Assembly (NCBI RefSeq): GCF_049243985.1
Contig: NC_135381.1
Location: 19,765,345 to 19,829,344, forward strand
DNA length: 64,000 bases
Source: Paroedura picta
Lineage: Eukaryota; Chordata; Lepidosauria; Squamata; Gekkonidae
Direction of reading: 5' to 3'
The notes under the pieces are model-generated. The model had not been told where the DNA came from. It worked only from the letters and a program-made list of their open reading frames with translations, and searched no databases. Made by a program: the position numbers and the translations under genes. The first letter of the stretch is position 1, and every line of letters starts with the position of its first letter. Shown in pieces: positions 29,026-41,160 of this stretch.

Positions 29026-29484
29026 ATAAGTGATCTTGGGCTAGTCGAGTCTCTCTCATCTCCTCACAACAATACTGTGAAGTAAAGCCACAGACAGAAG
29101 ACTTTGTACGTTGCCCTAAGCTCATTTGCAGAGAATGAAAAAAGTTAAATGAACTGACAAGGATCAGTAGTTAGTTTCTAAAAGGATGCCAGGGCCCACA
29201 CCTACCTAGAAGCTATACCTCTTGCCTTTTCTCCCTTCTTTACAGATGTCTCCTAATTACATGGTCCACCACTGAGTCCTGGAATCCACCCGGATTAAGT
29301 TCCATCAGCAATTAACACTTCACTGCAATATCATTAAAGTTTTTTCTCAGGAACATGAAAGTAGAAGGCAAATCAAGAGAAACATGAGACAACAGGGCAT
29401 ATTATTTATGGGGCTATATCCCTTGCTAGTTACAATGTTTGTTAAACCAAATGCCAGAGATTTGGAGCCTATTCATTTAGGAGT

Positions 29485-29570
29485 CTCTTGGAACTTTGGG
29501 CTGATCCTACGTTGAGCAGGGGGTTGGACTAGATGGCCTGTATGGTCCCTTCCAACTCTATGATTCTGTG
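29485..29570 (+). mobile_element. CR1 LINE 3' end
   Basis: ggttggactagatggcctgt then cccttccaactctatgattc, the classic sauropsid CR1 3' end. Confidence 0.8.
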
Positions 29571-31583
29571 GAACTCTATAGCTCTATTGAGCATATGCCC
29601 CTTCAAGACCAGGGCAAGTTCTACACTGCCAATCTACTTTAAGATACAGTGGGGTGTTCTAAAATGGATGAGACAAAATAGTATGGCCATTCATGTGCCT
29701 TTTAAAGGATTAAGGCTTAAATTGCTTTTGCAATCAAATCCCAAAGTAGGTATCCTAGTTTAAGCAGGCCTTCATATTTGTAAAATGGCAGAGCAACAGC
29801 GACTTTCCTTAGGTTTCTCCTATATTCAAGAACTCTTATAATAAGAACACAAAGTCCAATCGTCTGCATACTTATTCAGACAAAGCCTATTAAATACAAT
29901 GGGGCTTCTTCCCATTGAAATTTCAGCCTTAGATAAGCTTTACAATGCTCCCCAGCATTCCATAATTTTTATGGGAGTGGAATGGAAAGGAGACAGAGGC
30001 TGCAGCTCCTAGAATGCTTTGACTTCACCAAACTCTAACCAGAGACATTTAGAACAGTGACTACCGATTACACAGAAACATGCTGGCTTCACAGTGGTTT
30101 AATATGAACAAATCTTGGACATTACATCAGACAGTAAACCAAAGACAGTTTGCTGAATTATAAGCCCCACATCAGAATATATGCACAGCAGTAACAGGCT
30201 TGGATCTTCAGCTTTGTGCACCAATGAAGGGTTCAAAAAACCCCTAGCAAATGCTGATCCAGGAGGAAGCAGTAGGCTGCTTCAAACAAACATTTACCAA
30301 GGTTCTACAACAGTTAGCACCTCTCCAGCAACAAACAGGATCGCCCTGTACTTGGGCAGTTTTTCCTAGTGTGTTCTGTGGCAGCCCAGAGAAGATTCTT
30401 TTCTGCTTACCCTCACATATTAGATATTAAGCTTCTCTTGTCTTTCTCCCTTCCTCCCACCCAAGCATATACACAATTTTGTACAAACCCCTGATGGTTT
30501 CCCCAGGCCAAGTAGTAGAAATGGCTGAAGAGACTCAAACTTTTGAAGTCTGTAACACCCTCCCCCTCCTGCCTATCCACAATATCTAGAATTAAGAGGC
30601 TCTTTATATGACTTGAAGAACAACTGCAGGGCCTTCTAATATACATTCCTAATGAATAATAAATAGTGATGTTTGCATTGTACCCATAGATGGAGGTAAA
30701 CAAGTGTAATTCATGAACCTATCAGCAGCAGCCTGTATGTTGAACATACTTCTATTTGGGCTGCTTCCTATGCCTCTAGCTTGGCAGTCCTTGAAGAAAC
30801 ACTGCTTTGCAGGCTTTAAAGTAATTGCCCTAGAAATCAGCTGCCTTATTTATCCAACAGGATTCTGGTATAAAGGCCAATAATGACCTGAGAGGGAAGA
30901 GGAGGGTGTCTGCCTATGATGGGAAGCTGTGGCTTTTAACAATATGCCTCATGCCTTGGATACAAATTTCCCCCTTGACTTTGGAGATTCAAGGCTAAAG
31001 ACATTCTTCAGAGCAGGATTAGCAGCTAAAAACTCAGAGAGCCTTTCCTGCTGAATAAGAGGGCTTTCAAAGTGCATCTGATCTTTAGTATCAGCCTAAC
31101 AGGCAGGGGAGACACTTGTTACTTTCCTGTGCCAAGCTTAATTCTGGGATGAATGTTACCCACAAGGGCAAAGAAACACCCACAACAGCTGCGGGAGGAG
31201 TTTTAAGATCAGTTACTCACCAATAGAGGTCTGTGGCTGCATGGAGAAGGGGACAGGTGTCTAGGCTTCAGAATTTCCCACATCCTTGCACAAGGGAGAC
31301 AGGAAGAACTGATGCATGCTGCAATACTTTACACTAGTTCTTGGCTCATTTTCCACAAGCAATAGGTGCAGATTCTCACCTTTAACGTAGAGACCAAAGA
31401 CCAACGGAACCAAACACTGCTGCCTGATAAGGGGGTGGAATGGGACAGCATGGCAGGCAACACTGGACAAGGTTAGGAGATTCAGAAAGAAAAGCTGGTT
31501 CAGAAGGGACATTGTAAAAATAAATGTCATTTTTGCAAGGGAGAGGGAGAGAGAGATAGAGAAATGGAGAATGCCAGACTCTC

Positions 31584-31686
31584 CTACTGGCGAACTTTCC
31601 CTGGGACGTAATTCCTATCGATGGTCTCTTCTTGCAGGAACATATGTAAGCAGCGCTCATTCTGTGCCAACGGGTGTCCAGCGATT
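31584..31686 (-). CDS. SNX12: SNX12 exon 4, coding end
   Basis: Acceptor gctcctggcag. Completes the Lys codon, then IAGHPLAQNERCLHMFLQEE and TIDRNYVPGKVRQ, TAG at 31586-31584. Confidence 0.97.
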
Positions 31687-34600
31687 CTGCCAGGAGCAAT
31701 CAAGAAAGTGGTTAGATTTTTGTAGGTCATCATTTGTAGCTGTCCCTGGCCTTGCCCATCCCAAGACTTTTTGACAAGCACAGAGGTTCAATTTGAACTT
31801 CACACATCGTGGTCAGAATTTATCCTGTATCTTCCCCAACTTTCATGAGGAAGGGTGGGTGGGAGTGAAATGCCTCAGACTTCACAGGCTGCTCAGTGTA
31901 GCATGAATTCAGAGATTAGGGAAGGGGCATTGCCATGGCAACCCTTGATATGCCCTAAACTCTGGCACCAGTAGAAATGGGAGGGAACTGTTGTTTTTTA
32001 AAAGCCAGGTTTCTGCAAATCATTGCCACACAGAATCAGCCATCATAACATACATCCTTTGGCTAGAAGAGAAATATTTATAGTCAGCTTTGCCATGGCC
32101 ACTCCCACTAGCAAAATAATCATGATGCACACATTGGCTGTGCTGTAAGACTTAGCACCCAGCTTATTCCCTAAAAAATGAATATCAGTATCAATCTTAC
32201 TTGTTTATAAACTGTTCTAAGCCCTGTCTTCTTTCTTCTATGAAAGACTCCTCAAAGATGCCCTCATCTCCTCGGAAAGGAAGCTGGCGTTTCAAGGCTT
32301 TGCCAGGCAGTGGAGGCACTACAATCTGGAAGCAGAGAGAATGTTTAACAGAAAAGCAGACTTTAAGAGTACAGCTGACTAACAGAAAAGAGTATTTCTA
32401 TGGCAAATGAGAGGCAGACTCATCTGCATCTACTGCATCTGATCAAGGGCTATAAAGAGTGATACTGTCTTGTTTGCACTCACCTTACTATCACGCTCCA
32501 ATTCATTCTTCAGCCACTCAAAGTCGCTATATCGTCGTCTCACACAGGACTCTTTCAGTTTGAAAATGGGCAGATTTGTCTGCAAGAAGACACATATCAC
32601 TCAGTAGCTGCTTTACAAATAATTATTTTGGCTTTATAAGACCTGCATTTCTACAGTTCAGTGGCACATTTCATATGTTCCTTGGGACAAGGGATCACAA
32701 AGCAGACACCAAGAGCAAGAACACATAGATATACCCTATATACTCACATATAAGCCTAGTTTTCAGCACCTTTTTCCACACTGAAAACGCCCTTCTTGAC
32801 TTATACGTGGGTATATATGGTAATTGAAATAAAAGCCTGCTCCAGCCAGCCAATCATTGCATTGCCTTTTGCAATGTTTCTTCCAAACTAGTATTTTGGC
32901 TTCTGTGGGTGGGGTGGGTTTTGGGGGTGCTTTTGGATTTACTGTTTCTTTCTCCTAGTGTTTCTTCTTTTATATGAGGGGCAGCATTGTTTGTCTTTTC
33001 TTCTTGTTGTGTTTCTTTTAAAAGTTGATTTTTACAGTTCTTTCTTTCAGTATTCAGTTTTACAGTTCTTTCTTTCAGTGTTTTGTTCTTGGGGGGGGCA
33101 CCGCAGTTCTAGTTAGAGTTGTCAATTCTCGGTAGCTGTTGTACTTGTAGTAGGTTGCCAACTTTGGGTACTGTTGTTCTGCTCTGGATTGCTGGCCTGG
33201 GGGGGGCACTGTTTGGTTTTCATGCCAGAGCTGTTCTCACACAGCAGTTCTCTCAGAGCTCTCTCAGGTTGTCTGGCAAGAGAGGAAGGGAAGGCAACTG
33301 TAAGCTGCTTTGAGACTCCTTTTGTTAGTGAAAAGAGGGATATAAAAAGCAACAGCTATTCATTCTCTTGACTTTTCTGTATTTGTTGGGGGGGCTGAAT
33401 GGGACAGCCTGTGATGATGGAGCATTTCCCACTCTCGGCTTATATGTGAATCAATAAGTTTGCCCAGATTTTGTGGTAAAATTGGGTGCCTCAGCTTATA
33501 TGCGGGTATATACAATTTAAAATTAAATTCCAGATCTTTCTGGCTATGGGCTCTGTAAGGGATAAGAGCAGGGCTAAGTTAGCAGCATCTGGGATCCACA
33601 GATACTATTATCACCATAAATGTAGTTCTGGCAACCAACAGAAAAAGCTTCTGTGTGGTAGATATGCCATGTGACATCCAGATTAGACTCATTTTGCACA
33701 CTCGCCATAAGGCTACTTTTGAAGGGATTCAGAAACTGAAGTTGTTACAAGATACAGCAGCAGAATTATTAACAAGAACCCACTATGGAAAATACTATTC
33801 CAAAGTTAATCATCTTCACTGGTTTGTAGTATTTTTCTGGACCTGATTCAGTGTAAGGGGGGTAATTTAAATCTCTAAAAGGCATGGGCCAGAGTAACGG
33901 ACTTCCTCCATGCATGATGCTGGTCAATGGCTGTAAATAAATAATCTAATCTAATTCATGCATGTGGACCTACCTATTATCTTATATTTACTGTTCAGGC
34001 CATGACCTAATGCATAGGGCAGTTAATCATTGAAAAAACAGATTCTGGAACACTGCACAAAGAAACCTAGGTTGCTCACTCAGTCCTTGACTTTAAACAT
34101 CTTGTCAAGATTCATCCCCCTCACTTTATTGCAGAGATCTATTAGAGTGTGATACGTTTTTGGAGTATTTGATGCTCCATTTTGTTATTTGAGGTTACTG
34201 TGAGCTTTGTTATGACCTATTATACTGCTGATTGTATTAAGTTCATTAGGCCTTCAGGACTAGTTACAGTGTAGAAATACAAACAAACAATATACACCAC
34301 CAGGAGTGTTTAAAGTACGGTAGGAACAGAAAGCAGAAGTGCCTCTATCAAAACTGCACCAGGCTACAGTTTTGAGTTGGAATGGGACGATTGCCACAAA
34401 TGCTCTCCATGGGCCAACTGCCATGTATACTCCATAATGTACTCTTGCTGGACTGTAAGTATCGAAGGAACATAATTTGTCGCCACAAAGCAAAATTCAG
34501 CACCTCATTGACTACTAGAAACAGTTAACAACTATGTCTGGCAAGAGTGTGTGAACCTTGAGTTCAAATACAACTCATGTATCCTGAACAAGTATCAATT

Positions 34601-35979
34601 ATATCAGTTGGCCCTTAAGTTCTTGGTACCAAGCCATGAATGTTTAGGGGAGATATTTATACTTCTAGCAAACAAACAGCTATCACATCTGTTAAAAACC
34701 CAACCAGAATCTGTGGGTCAAAGACTGAGCTGCTTTTTGTGGAAATAACCCTAGCCATTAAATACCATGCAGTTACCCAACCAGTAGTATGAGTAAGACC
34801 GGTATCAGGACCCGAGTAGGTTGTGAAACTACTATGGAACTACTCCATTTTATTGTTGTCCATTCTCCTCCTCCTCCTTTTGCCAACCTCAAAAGAATCT
34901 ATAATTTCAGTCTTCTCATACTAAGAGAGAATATTAAGGGGACTGAAAGCTACTTTGTGATAATTCAAGATAAACTGTGAGCCCTAAATTTTCAGGATCT
35001 CTCACACACACACACCCCCAACAAAACCCCTCTTCTCTGAAGAACTTAGTTTAACACTCCTTGGTTCTCATTCTCAGTTATAATCAAGCCCTAGAAGGAC
35101 TATGTTTGTCCATCGTTTATGCATACATCCCCATGCCTCCCCCATAATAGACCAGAAACATTTCAGCCCAGGGACCTAAGATTTTCTTTTGGTACTCTAA
35201 AAATGTCACGTGTACCAATGAAAGGGACATGACAGTCTGGTCATTGATGGGATGGAAAGTCACACGGGAAACCCAAGTACAATGACAGGAGACAAGCAGT
35301 ACGCCAGAGGGTAATAAATGATCCAGCAGGCCTCCTTACACATTTATAAATATAGGGAAAGGTAAGAAACATGGTAAAGACCCAAGCCATAGCACCTCGT
35401 AAAGCCCTTATCTCGATTAGAGTAACTATTCCATACCCCCTTTTTAAAGCTCTCAGGCATCTGCGAGTGGCATGAGAAATCTAAAAAAACGTTCACACAT
35501 GCAGGAAAGATGGGAATGAAGCTGCAAAACACTGAAAAAGTAAAATGGACTGCACTACTTCAGATGGTCAGTCAAACATCAACATTTGGGAACTATGCTA
35601 AAATAAAGTCACCGAATGTAGAAAGCCAATTCCTTAAGCAGTCTCCCTGTGGTGCTAACTTTCTACCTGCATGGCGCTGCTTCGAAAGAGGACGAACATT
35701 CAGGGGCGCCCTCCCCCCATCGCCAGCCTGCCTGCCTGCCTGCCAGCCAAGCGAGGCCACGCCCCTTACGCCCCGTAGCTCCGCCCTTTGCGCCCCCCAG
35801 CCCCCCTCACGCACTCTCATGCGGAGCTCATAGCTGGTGTAGCGGGCCCGACCGACGCCCACGGTCTGCGGGTTGAAGATATCGATCTCTAGGAAGTTGC
35901 TGGGCGGCCCGTAGGCGTCCGTCAAGTCCTGCGGCTTCGAGTTGAGGCGCCGCGTGTCGGCGACCGCCGCCTCAGACAT
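31584..35979 (-). CDS. SNX12: SNX12, sorting nexin 12, complete
   Basis: Small endosomal PX-domain protein that binds PI3P and takes part in endosomal sorting and retrieval. Exons: 35979-35815, 32579-32484, 32325-32201 and 31686-31584, summing to 162 codons plus TAG, the usual length. The N-terminus (ADTRRLNSKPQDLTDAYGPP), the PX core with RRRYSDFEWLKNELERDSK, PPLPGKALKRQLPF and FIEERRQGLEQFI, and the end DRNYVPGKVRQ match vertebrate SNX12 nearly residue for residue from memory. The RRRYSDF arginines and the PPLPGK loop form the known lipid-binding pocket. SNX3 is the close paralogue; the C-terminus favours SNX12. The start ATG lies in a CpG island. Confidence 0.97.
32201..32325 (-). CDS. SNX12: SNX12 exon 3
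   Basis: Acceptor tgcttccag, donor AACAA|gtaag (two bases of a Lys codon). Encodes IVVPPLPGKALKRQLPFRGD to GLEQFIN. Confidence 0.96.
32484..32579 (-). CDS. SNX12: SNX12 exon 2
   Basis: Acceptor cttcttgcag, donor AAG|gtgagt. Encodes TNLPIFKLKESCVRRRYSDF and EWLKNELERDSK, with the phosphoinositide-binding RRRYSDF motif. Confidence 0.97.
32735..33515. mobile_element. DNA element with TATATAC-type inverted ends, carrying a SINE
   Basis: Left end ctatatactcacatataagc and right end gcttatatgcgggtatatac are inverted matches, with a second inner match (ggcttatatgtgaatcaata) near 33438. A SINE tail (gtaagctgctttgagactcc, about 33120-33370) lies inside. No coding part; family not assigned. Confidence 0.6.
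33640..33960 (+). mobile_element. L2-type LINE fragment
   Basis: Translation has TFEGIQKLKLLQDTAAELLT and VNHLHWF, the pre-terminal part of L2 polymerase, followed by an aataaataatctaatctaat tail. Confidence 0.7.
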
Positions 35980-36480
35980 AGCGGGCGCTGCGAGCGGGGA
36001 CGATGACGGTCTTTCTCACACTCAGAACCGCCCCAGCGGAACCGCCGCGCTCTTCTCCCCCAGCGCCGCAATACATAGCGCCGCCCCGGAATGTGCGTGG
36101 AAAGGTGCGGCGTCGCCTCCGCTCTGCATAACGATAGGCGGAATTCAGGGCCCTGGGTAGTTGGCCACTTCGCCCCGTAATCTGTATAAAGCGAAACATT
36201 CGCCTATCTGAAGTAGTAGTGATTGTTTTATCCATGGCGCGGGGGTCTACGCTGCTCAAGCTCACGGCGTGTATAGTTCAATACTGTCGCTCGTTCTATG
36301 CGGAAAGAAAAGACGGTATCCATGTTTCCGGGTTTGTGCCAGTTTCCTTCTGAACTCTGTACGGTAAGAGCTATTCTCGAAACCACTTGCATAATTGGCG
36401 GACGTGTCCACGGAGACGCCTTAAGACGCTACTTTTGCTGCGCGTGCGTAATCTTGTTTCTCGGTGATTTGTAGGAGAGC
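35690..36480 (-). promoter_or_regulatory. SNX12: CpG island, SNX12 promoter
   Basis: CpG-rich from inside exon 1 to about 500 bases upstream of the ATG. No plus-strand gene start is visible on its far side. Confidence 0.75.
35815..35979 (-). CDS. SNX12: SNX12 exon 1 coding part
   Basis: MSEAAVADTRRLNSKPQDLT to YTSYELRMR, donor AGA|gtgcgt (phase 0). A CpG island covers it. Confidence 0.95.
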
Positions 36481-36862
36481 GGGGGTGATTCTTCTGTTGA
36501 GCTTCTGAATGATTGAACGAAAGAATCCGCGGTTTTGTACCTTGCAATGCAGGAAGAGGGTATTAAAGAGATTTCTGTGGAAGAGGGAAGTGGCTCAAGA
36601 CGATGCTGAGTTGAACTTTGTGTGTGTTTGTTAGTTTTTAGAAAATCGGCTTTCATTATTCGTGTATCTACATATACCAGCGGCTTTTAAAGGCTTCTGA
36701 TTTTACCTTGTTAGTGGACCTGCTGGTTTCATGTGTTTTAAAAATATTATTCCAGATGGCATGGTGCCTTATAGAACAGTCGACAATAAATTGTAGGATT
36801 GTACTGTTAGTATGCTGTGGCCAAACAAACAGGAGTCTTGTAGCACTTAGAAGAATAACAAG

Positions 36863-36965
36863 CATTTTATTAGAGTCCAGTAGCACCTTTAAGACCAACA
36901 AAGATTTATTCAGGGCGTAAGCTCTGATTTTATTCTACTTCAGACCAACACGGCTACCCATTTGA
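36863..36965 (-). mobile_element. 'cagtagcacctttaagacca' family repeat
   Basis: agagtccagtagcaccttta, caacaaagatttattcaggg, then cagaccaacacggctaccca. The complete-looking end of the dispersed squamate repeat. Confidence 0.65.
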
Positions 36966-38024
36966 ATCAAAGCATTTTATTGTATGAATAAACATGATTA
37001 AGGGAATTGTGATGTGACAATGTGGACTCTAGTCCATGAAAGTTTATACTGCAGCAAAAGCCACAAGGTTCCTATTTAAGATACTGTCCCAACTGGTGGA
37101 AAGATTGTACCTTGAATAAAATTTTGTTGGTCCAGATGCCCAATTTCGTTTTATGGCTATATGTGATTTATATTTGCTGCTGTTTATCCTATTCTAGAAC
37201 TGATCTTTCCACATTAATGTTAGGTGTGTTAATATTCTTTTACTGCTAAAAGGTTACACTTGTAAGCCACCTATGTTTTTTTTAAAGATATAATATCACT
37301 ATTCAGTGTGTTGCAAGGATAGGAGGAGAGTTTGCTCCCATTCCTAGGTTATTTAGCACTATTAATGTGTTCTGTACTATTTGGAATGGGTAATTGGTTT
37401 TGTAACCTCTAAAATGTAGCTTTAAAAACTCATCTAAAACTCAAAAGGTGTCTGGAATTCTGCTTGTCTGCTGCCCTGAGTGTTCAGCATTATGTTTTTT
37501 AGCTATGGGAATTGTTCCAAAATGTCTAATCTAACTTTCACAGCTCACAGACTAACCATTATACATCTCACAGGTAATAGGAACAACTCATTAAAGGAAA
37601 ATTGGCTCATTAAAAAAATTGTAGAGGGCATATCATTATGTGTATTTTTATTCAAAGGAAAAACTGATGTTATTGACTCATGTGTTTTCTCTGTGTTCTT
37701 CCCTGCCTGATTATGGTTATTGCATATAAAAATAAGCTGTAGGATTCACAGTGGGCCTTAAGTGGTTGTTGGAGAGTTAGCATTTTCTACAATAGACATT
37801 TGCCCAATTTTGTCAAATATTGGAAGTGAAGCAAGTTTGGCACTGGTTAGTATTTGGATAGACCAACAAGGAACCCCAGGGTAGTAATGCAGAGGCAAGC
37901 AATGGGTGAGCCCCCTCAAAATCTCACTTGCTTTGAAAACTCTATAGGGTCGCCATAAAGATAGATTCATTTTGGTAGCTGTGTTGAAGCACAGCTGCAT
38001 CCTTAGCTGTAGAACGCACAACAA

Positions 38025-38115
38025 AATCAGAGTCCAGTAGCACCTTTAAGACGAAGAAAGATGTATTAAGGTGTGAGCTTTCGAGTGCGAGCACTCTTCC
38101 TCATACTATAAACTA
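38025..38115 (-). mobile_element. 'cagtagcacctttaagacca' family repeat
   Basis: agagtccagtagcaccttta, gtgtgagctttcgagtgcga and gcactcttcctcata. Confidence 0.65.
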
Positions 38116-38394
38116 CCATCGTGACAGTGGGATGCACAGTCAACCATTGCACTTCAAAGTCTGCATAGTTCATTGTTCCACTTCAAAGAAGAAGATGTTG
38201 TAAAGACTCCTCCATGCTTGAGAGAAGATGGATGGAATGTAATGGTGGGTCTCAGTTAATTACTGTCAGCATTTCACAATTAAGGATACATCTACCCATC
38301 AATCTCCAGTTGTGACACTTATTTCCTACACTGTGCCCCCTTTAAACTCTTCGGGTTTTTTGATATTTATAAATATAGTCCTATCTTTTCACTT

Positions 38395-39750
38395 TCTTAT
38401 TTTAGTCTCTTTATCAAGGTCTTCAGATCATGCTCCAATTCCGCAAGGAGTGTTGTATCATCTGCATAGCAGAGATTATTGATGTTACAACCTCCAGTTT
38501 TGACTTCGATCATAGATTCTTCCAGATTAAGCTTCCGCATAATTACCTTTGCATAAAGGTTAAAAAGAAATGGTGATAAGATACACCCTTGCCTCAGTCT
38601 TTGGCTGACCTTGAACCAATCAGTATCCCCGTATATTGTTCGTACCACGACCTCGTAGTTGGTGTACAATGAACTGACGAGGTGGATTGAGTGGGATGAC
38701 ACTCCCAATTAATGTAAGGCATCCCATAGCTTCTTGTGATCAACACAGTCAAACACTTTAGAATAATCAGTAAAATATAGATGGCCTTTTGATAGTCAAG
38801 TTTTTTTTTTCAAGAATCAGTGCAAATCTGCAATGTGGTCTCTAGTGCCTCGACCATGTCGAAAACCAGCCTGGACATCCGGTAGCTGAGCATCAATGGT
38901 TGATTTGAGACAGTTCTGAATGATCTTCAATAAGATTTTACTCACATTGGGAGATCAGGGCTGTAGTTCGATGGTTTGAGCAGATGCGAGCATCACCTTT
39001 CTTTACTAATGGGATAAAAATGGACTTTTCCCAGTCTATTGGCCATGTGCTAGTTTGGCATAATGCTGTGATTGCTGCTGGTGGAACAGATCCGAGTAGT
39101 TCCACTGGAATGGTATCTATGCCAGGAGCCTTATTATTTGGGAGCTGTTTCAGAGGCCAGATCACTTCTTCCAGTATAGGCGGTTCTAATAAGTGTCAGG
39201 TGTTTTTGGCTGGTGACTGAGGTACCTTGGTGTTTGCATATAATTCTTCTGCATATTGTCATCATCGATCCTTGATGTTGGCTTGGTCAGTCAAGTATAT
39301 TTTCCATTCTTGTCTTTGATGGTCACTTTATGAGCAGTGAAGGTGCTCCGAACTTGTTTCACCTGAGCAAAGAGGCTTCTGGTGTTGACTCTAGTACACT
39401 CCTCTTTCATTTTTTTTAAATGCTGGATAGCTCCAGCCTTTATTAAGTTTTAGAAAAGAAATAACAAAGAAAAAAGAACAAAAGATTATAATTCCATGAC
39501 AAGTCAGTTTACCCTACTAGTTAATACTTATTAATACATATATATCTATCTAGCTAGATATTGTGAGAAGTACCCCCAATGTTCTTCGAATTCTTCTGCT
39601 GGTTTACCATTAACTAGATTGGTAAGCTTTGCCATTTTGGTCAGTTCTCCCAGCTTTTCAATCCAGTCTGTTATTTTTGGTTTCTCTTCAGATCGCATAA
39701 ATCTTTTGCCCTTTTTACACTCCTCTTTCAGTTGCTTGCATCGTTGCAAT
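38395..39750 (-). mobile_element. RTE/BovB LINE fragment with polymerase domain, split by an L1
   Basis: Minus-strand frames give RQGCILSPFLFNLYAKVIMR and NINNLCYADDTTLLAELEHD (palm with YADD) and, further 5', NNKAPGIDTIPVELLG and PLVKKGDARICSNHRTTALI. Frames are broken between pieces. An L1 fragment sits inside at 39409-39715, so the RTE continues at 39716-39750. Confidence 0.88.
39409..39715 (-). mobile_element. L1 LINE 3' fragment inserted in the RTE
   Basis: Minus-strand end of ORF2 (KPKITDWIEKLGELTKMAKL, WGYFSQYL), a poly-T run (reversed poly-A) at 39409-39417, and the exact 15-bp target duplication TACACTCCTCTTTCA at 39395-39409 and 39716-39730. A 5'-truncated L1. Confidence 0.87.
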
Positions 39751-41077
39751 AAAACTTTGTTAGTTTTAAAAGTACCACTGAATTCAAACTAGGGTCACTA
39801 TGTCAGCTGTGGTTTGACTGAAAAAATTTATGTAATTCTATTTTCAGTTAGTGCAGTCTCATCCAAACATTGCATTTATTACAGTTTCAGATGCCACAAG
39901 TTCAAATTTGTAGTTATCACATCTTATTCTCAGAATGAAAATGTGAGTTATCAAATTTATTGATGCTAGCAACTTCGTCAGGTGTGGTTTCTACCCTGTG
40001 TTCTGTTTTCAGACTACACTTGCCTGTTGAATGTTGCACTATATGGATAATTTAGCTATTGAAACAGCTGCAGCTGGATGCTTTGGATTTTAAATGAAAA
40101 AGGGTTTGGCCATAAAATGTGTGGCTAAGAAGCTGCACTGTTGGTTGCATCTCAGAAGGTGGCAGCATATGTGAATACTAAAGAAAAAAAATGGAGAGTT
40201 TTGGGAGCAACTGTTCTGGCTATTTTCATAAGTGATATTTAAAAACCAATTGTGGCATTTCCTGTATTTGTAATTAGAATTAAAAACACTACATTAATTA
40301 TAATGCATGCTCAATATTGGGGTTTCTGTGCTGCAGTAGTGCTCACATCACAGTGTGGGGGCAGAACAGTGACTTAAATTGGAATATGCAGGAAACATTT
40401 TAGCTGTTCTCATCCAGAGTTGCCAGCTAGCTGCTATGGCTCAGCTATATGTTTTGTCTGAAAGGTTTATTGAAACATCTGAGTTTGTTACACATGTGAT
40501 ACAATTGTGGATGTATTTGTTGATAGGAATGGAGAGTTGTGTGAATTTTCAAGATGCAGTTGTAGCTTCCCTGATTACAGGGAATTAGAGTTCTAAATGA
40601 TATTAAGTAAAATTATATATTTACATGACAATCCAGTACATTTGTTTTGTCCGTTTTAGGGTGATTTTTTTTGGGGGGGGGATTATTCAGGGATGAGAAG
40701 AGGCAAACGAACATTTTTGAAGGACTCTCCAATGATGTCCCTGTTGCTTCTCAGGACTAGAGGGCACCGGATTCTGGTTGAGACTTGTAGCTGCATGGCA
40801 AAAAAAAGTGGTCACAACAGGTCACAATCTGGAAAATTTATTTTATTTCAGTTAAGTTATAGGCCGCCTCTCGTTTTCACAATTGCCACACGGAATTGTG
40901 AGTGATCTTTGATCACTAAAATATATTGCCTGTGAGGAATGCCGTTCAAAATTTAGATGCGACATTTGATGGTTAGGAAACATATAGTACGTGAAGCTGG
41001 GAGGGCGCAGAGTCTTGGGAATAGTATAGCCGACAGGTGGAAGAGCCGCGTCGCCCACTACGGCACAGAAACACAAT

Positions 41078-41160
41078 AAAATTAGAGTCCAGTAGCACCT
41101 TTAAGACCAACAAAGATTTATTCAAGGCCTGAGCTTTCCTCAGACACAGAAGGTTTGTTT
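41078..41160 (-). mobile_element. 'cagtagcacctttaagacca' family repeat
   Basis: ttagagtccagtagcacctt, caacaaagatttattcaagg and ctgagctttcctcagaca, abutting the FOXO4 CpG island. Confidence 0.65.

Larger units (their letters stand above)
22901..31583. other. Intergenic region between unnamed gene and SNX12 (includes SNX12 3'UTR)
   Basis: Besides the repeats listed, 26860-28460 and 28980-31580 are mostly unique AT-rich DNA with no coding signal I trust. Part next to 31584 must be SNX12 3'UTR; I cannot place its poly(A) site. Confidence 0.55.
32580..35814 (-). other. SNX12: SNX12 intron 1
   Basis: Contains an inverted-repeat element with a SINE (32735-33515), an L2 fragment (33640-33960) and a (CA) stretch near 35000. 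The remainder, 33970-35800, looks like unique intron. No coding signal. Confidence 0.7.
36481..41160. other. Intergenic region between SNX12 and FOXO4 promoters
   Basis: Two head-to-head genes 5.7 kb apart. Contains repeats at 36863, 38025, 38395-39408, 39409-39715, 39748 and 41078. Stretches 36970-38020 and 39800-41060 show nothing I recognise. Confidence 0.65.
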
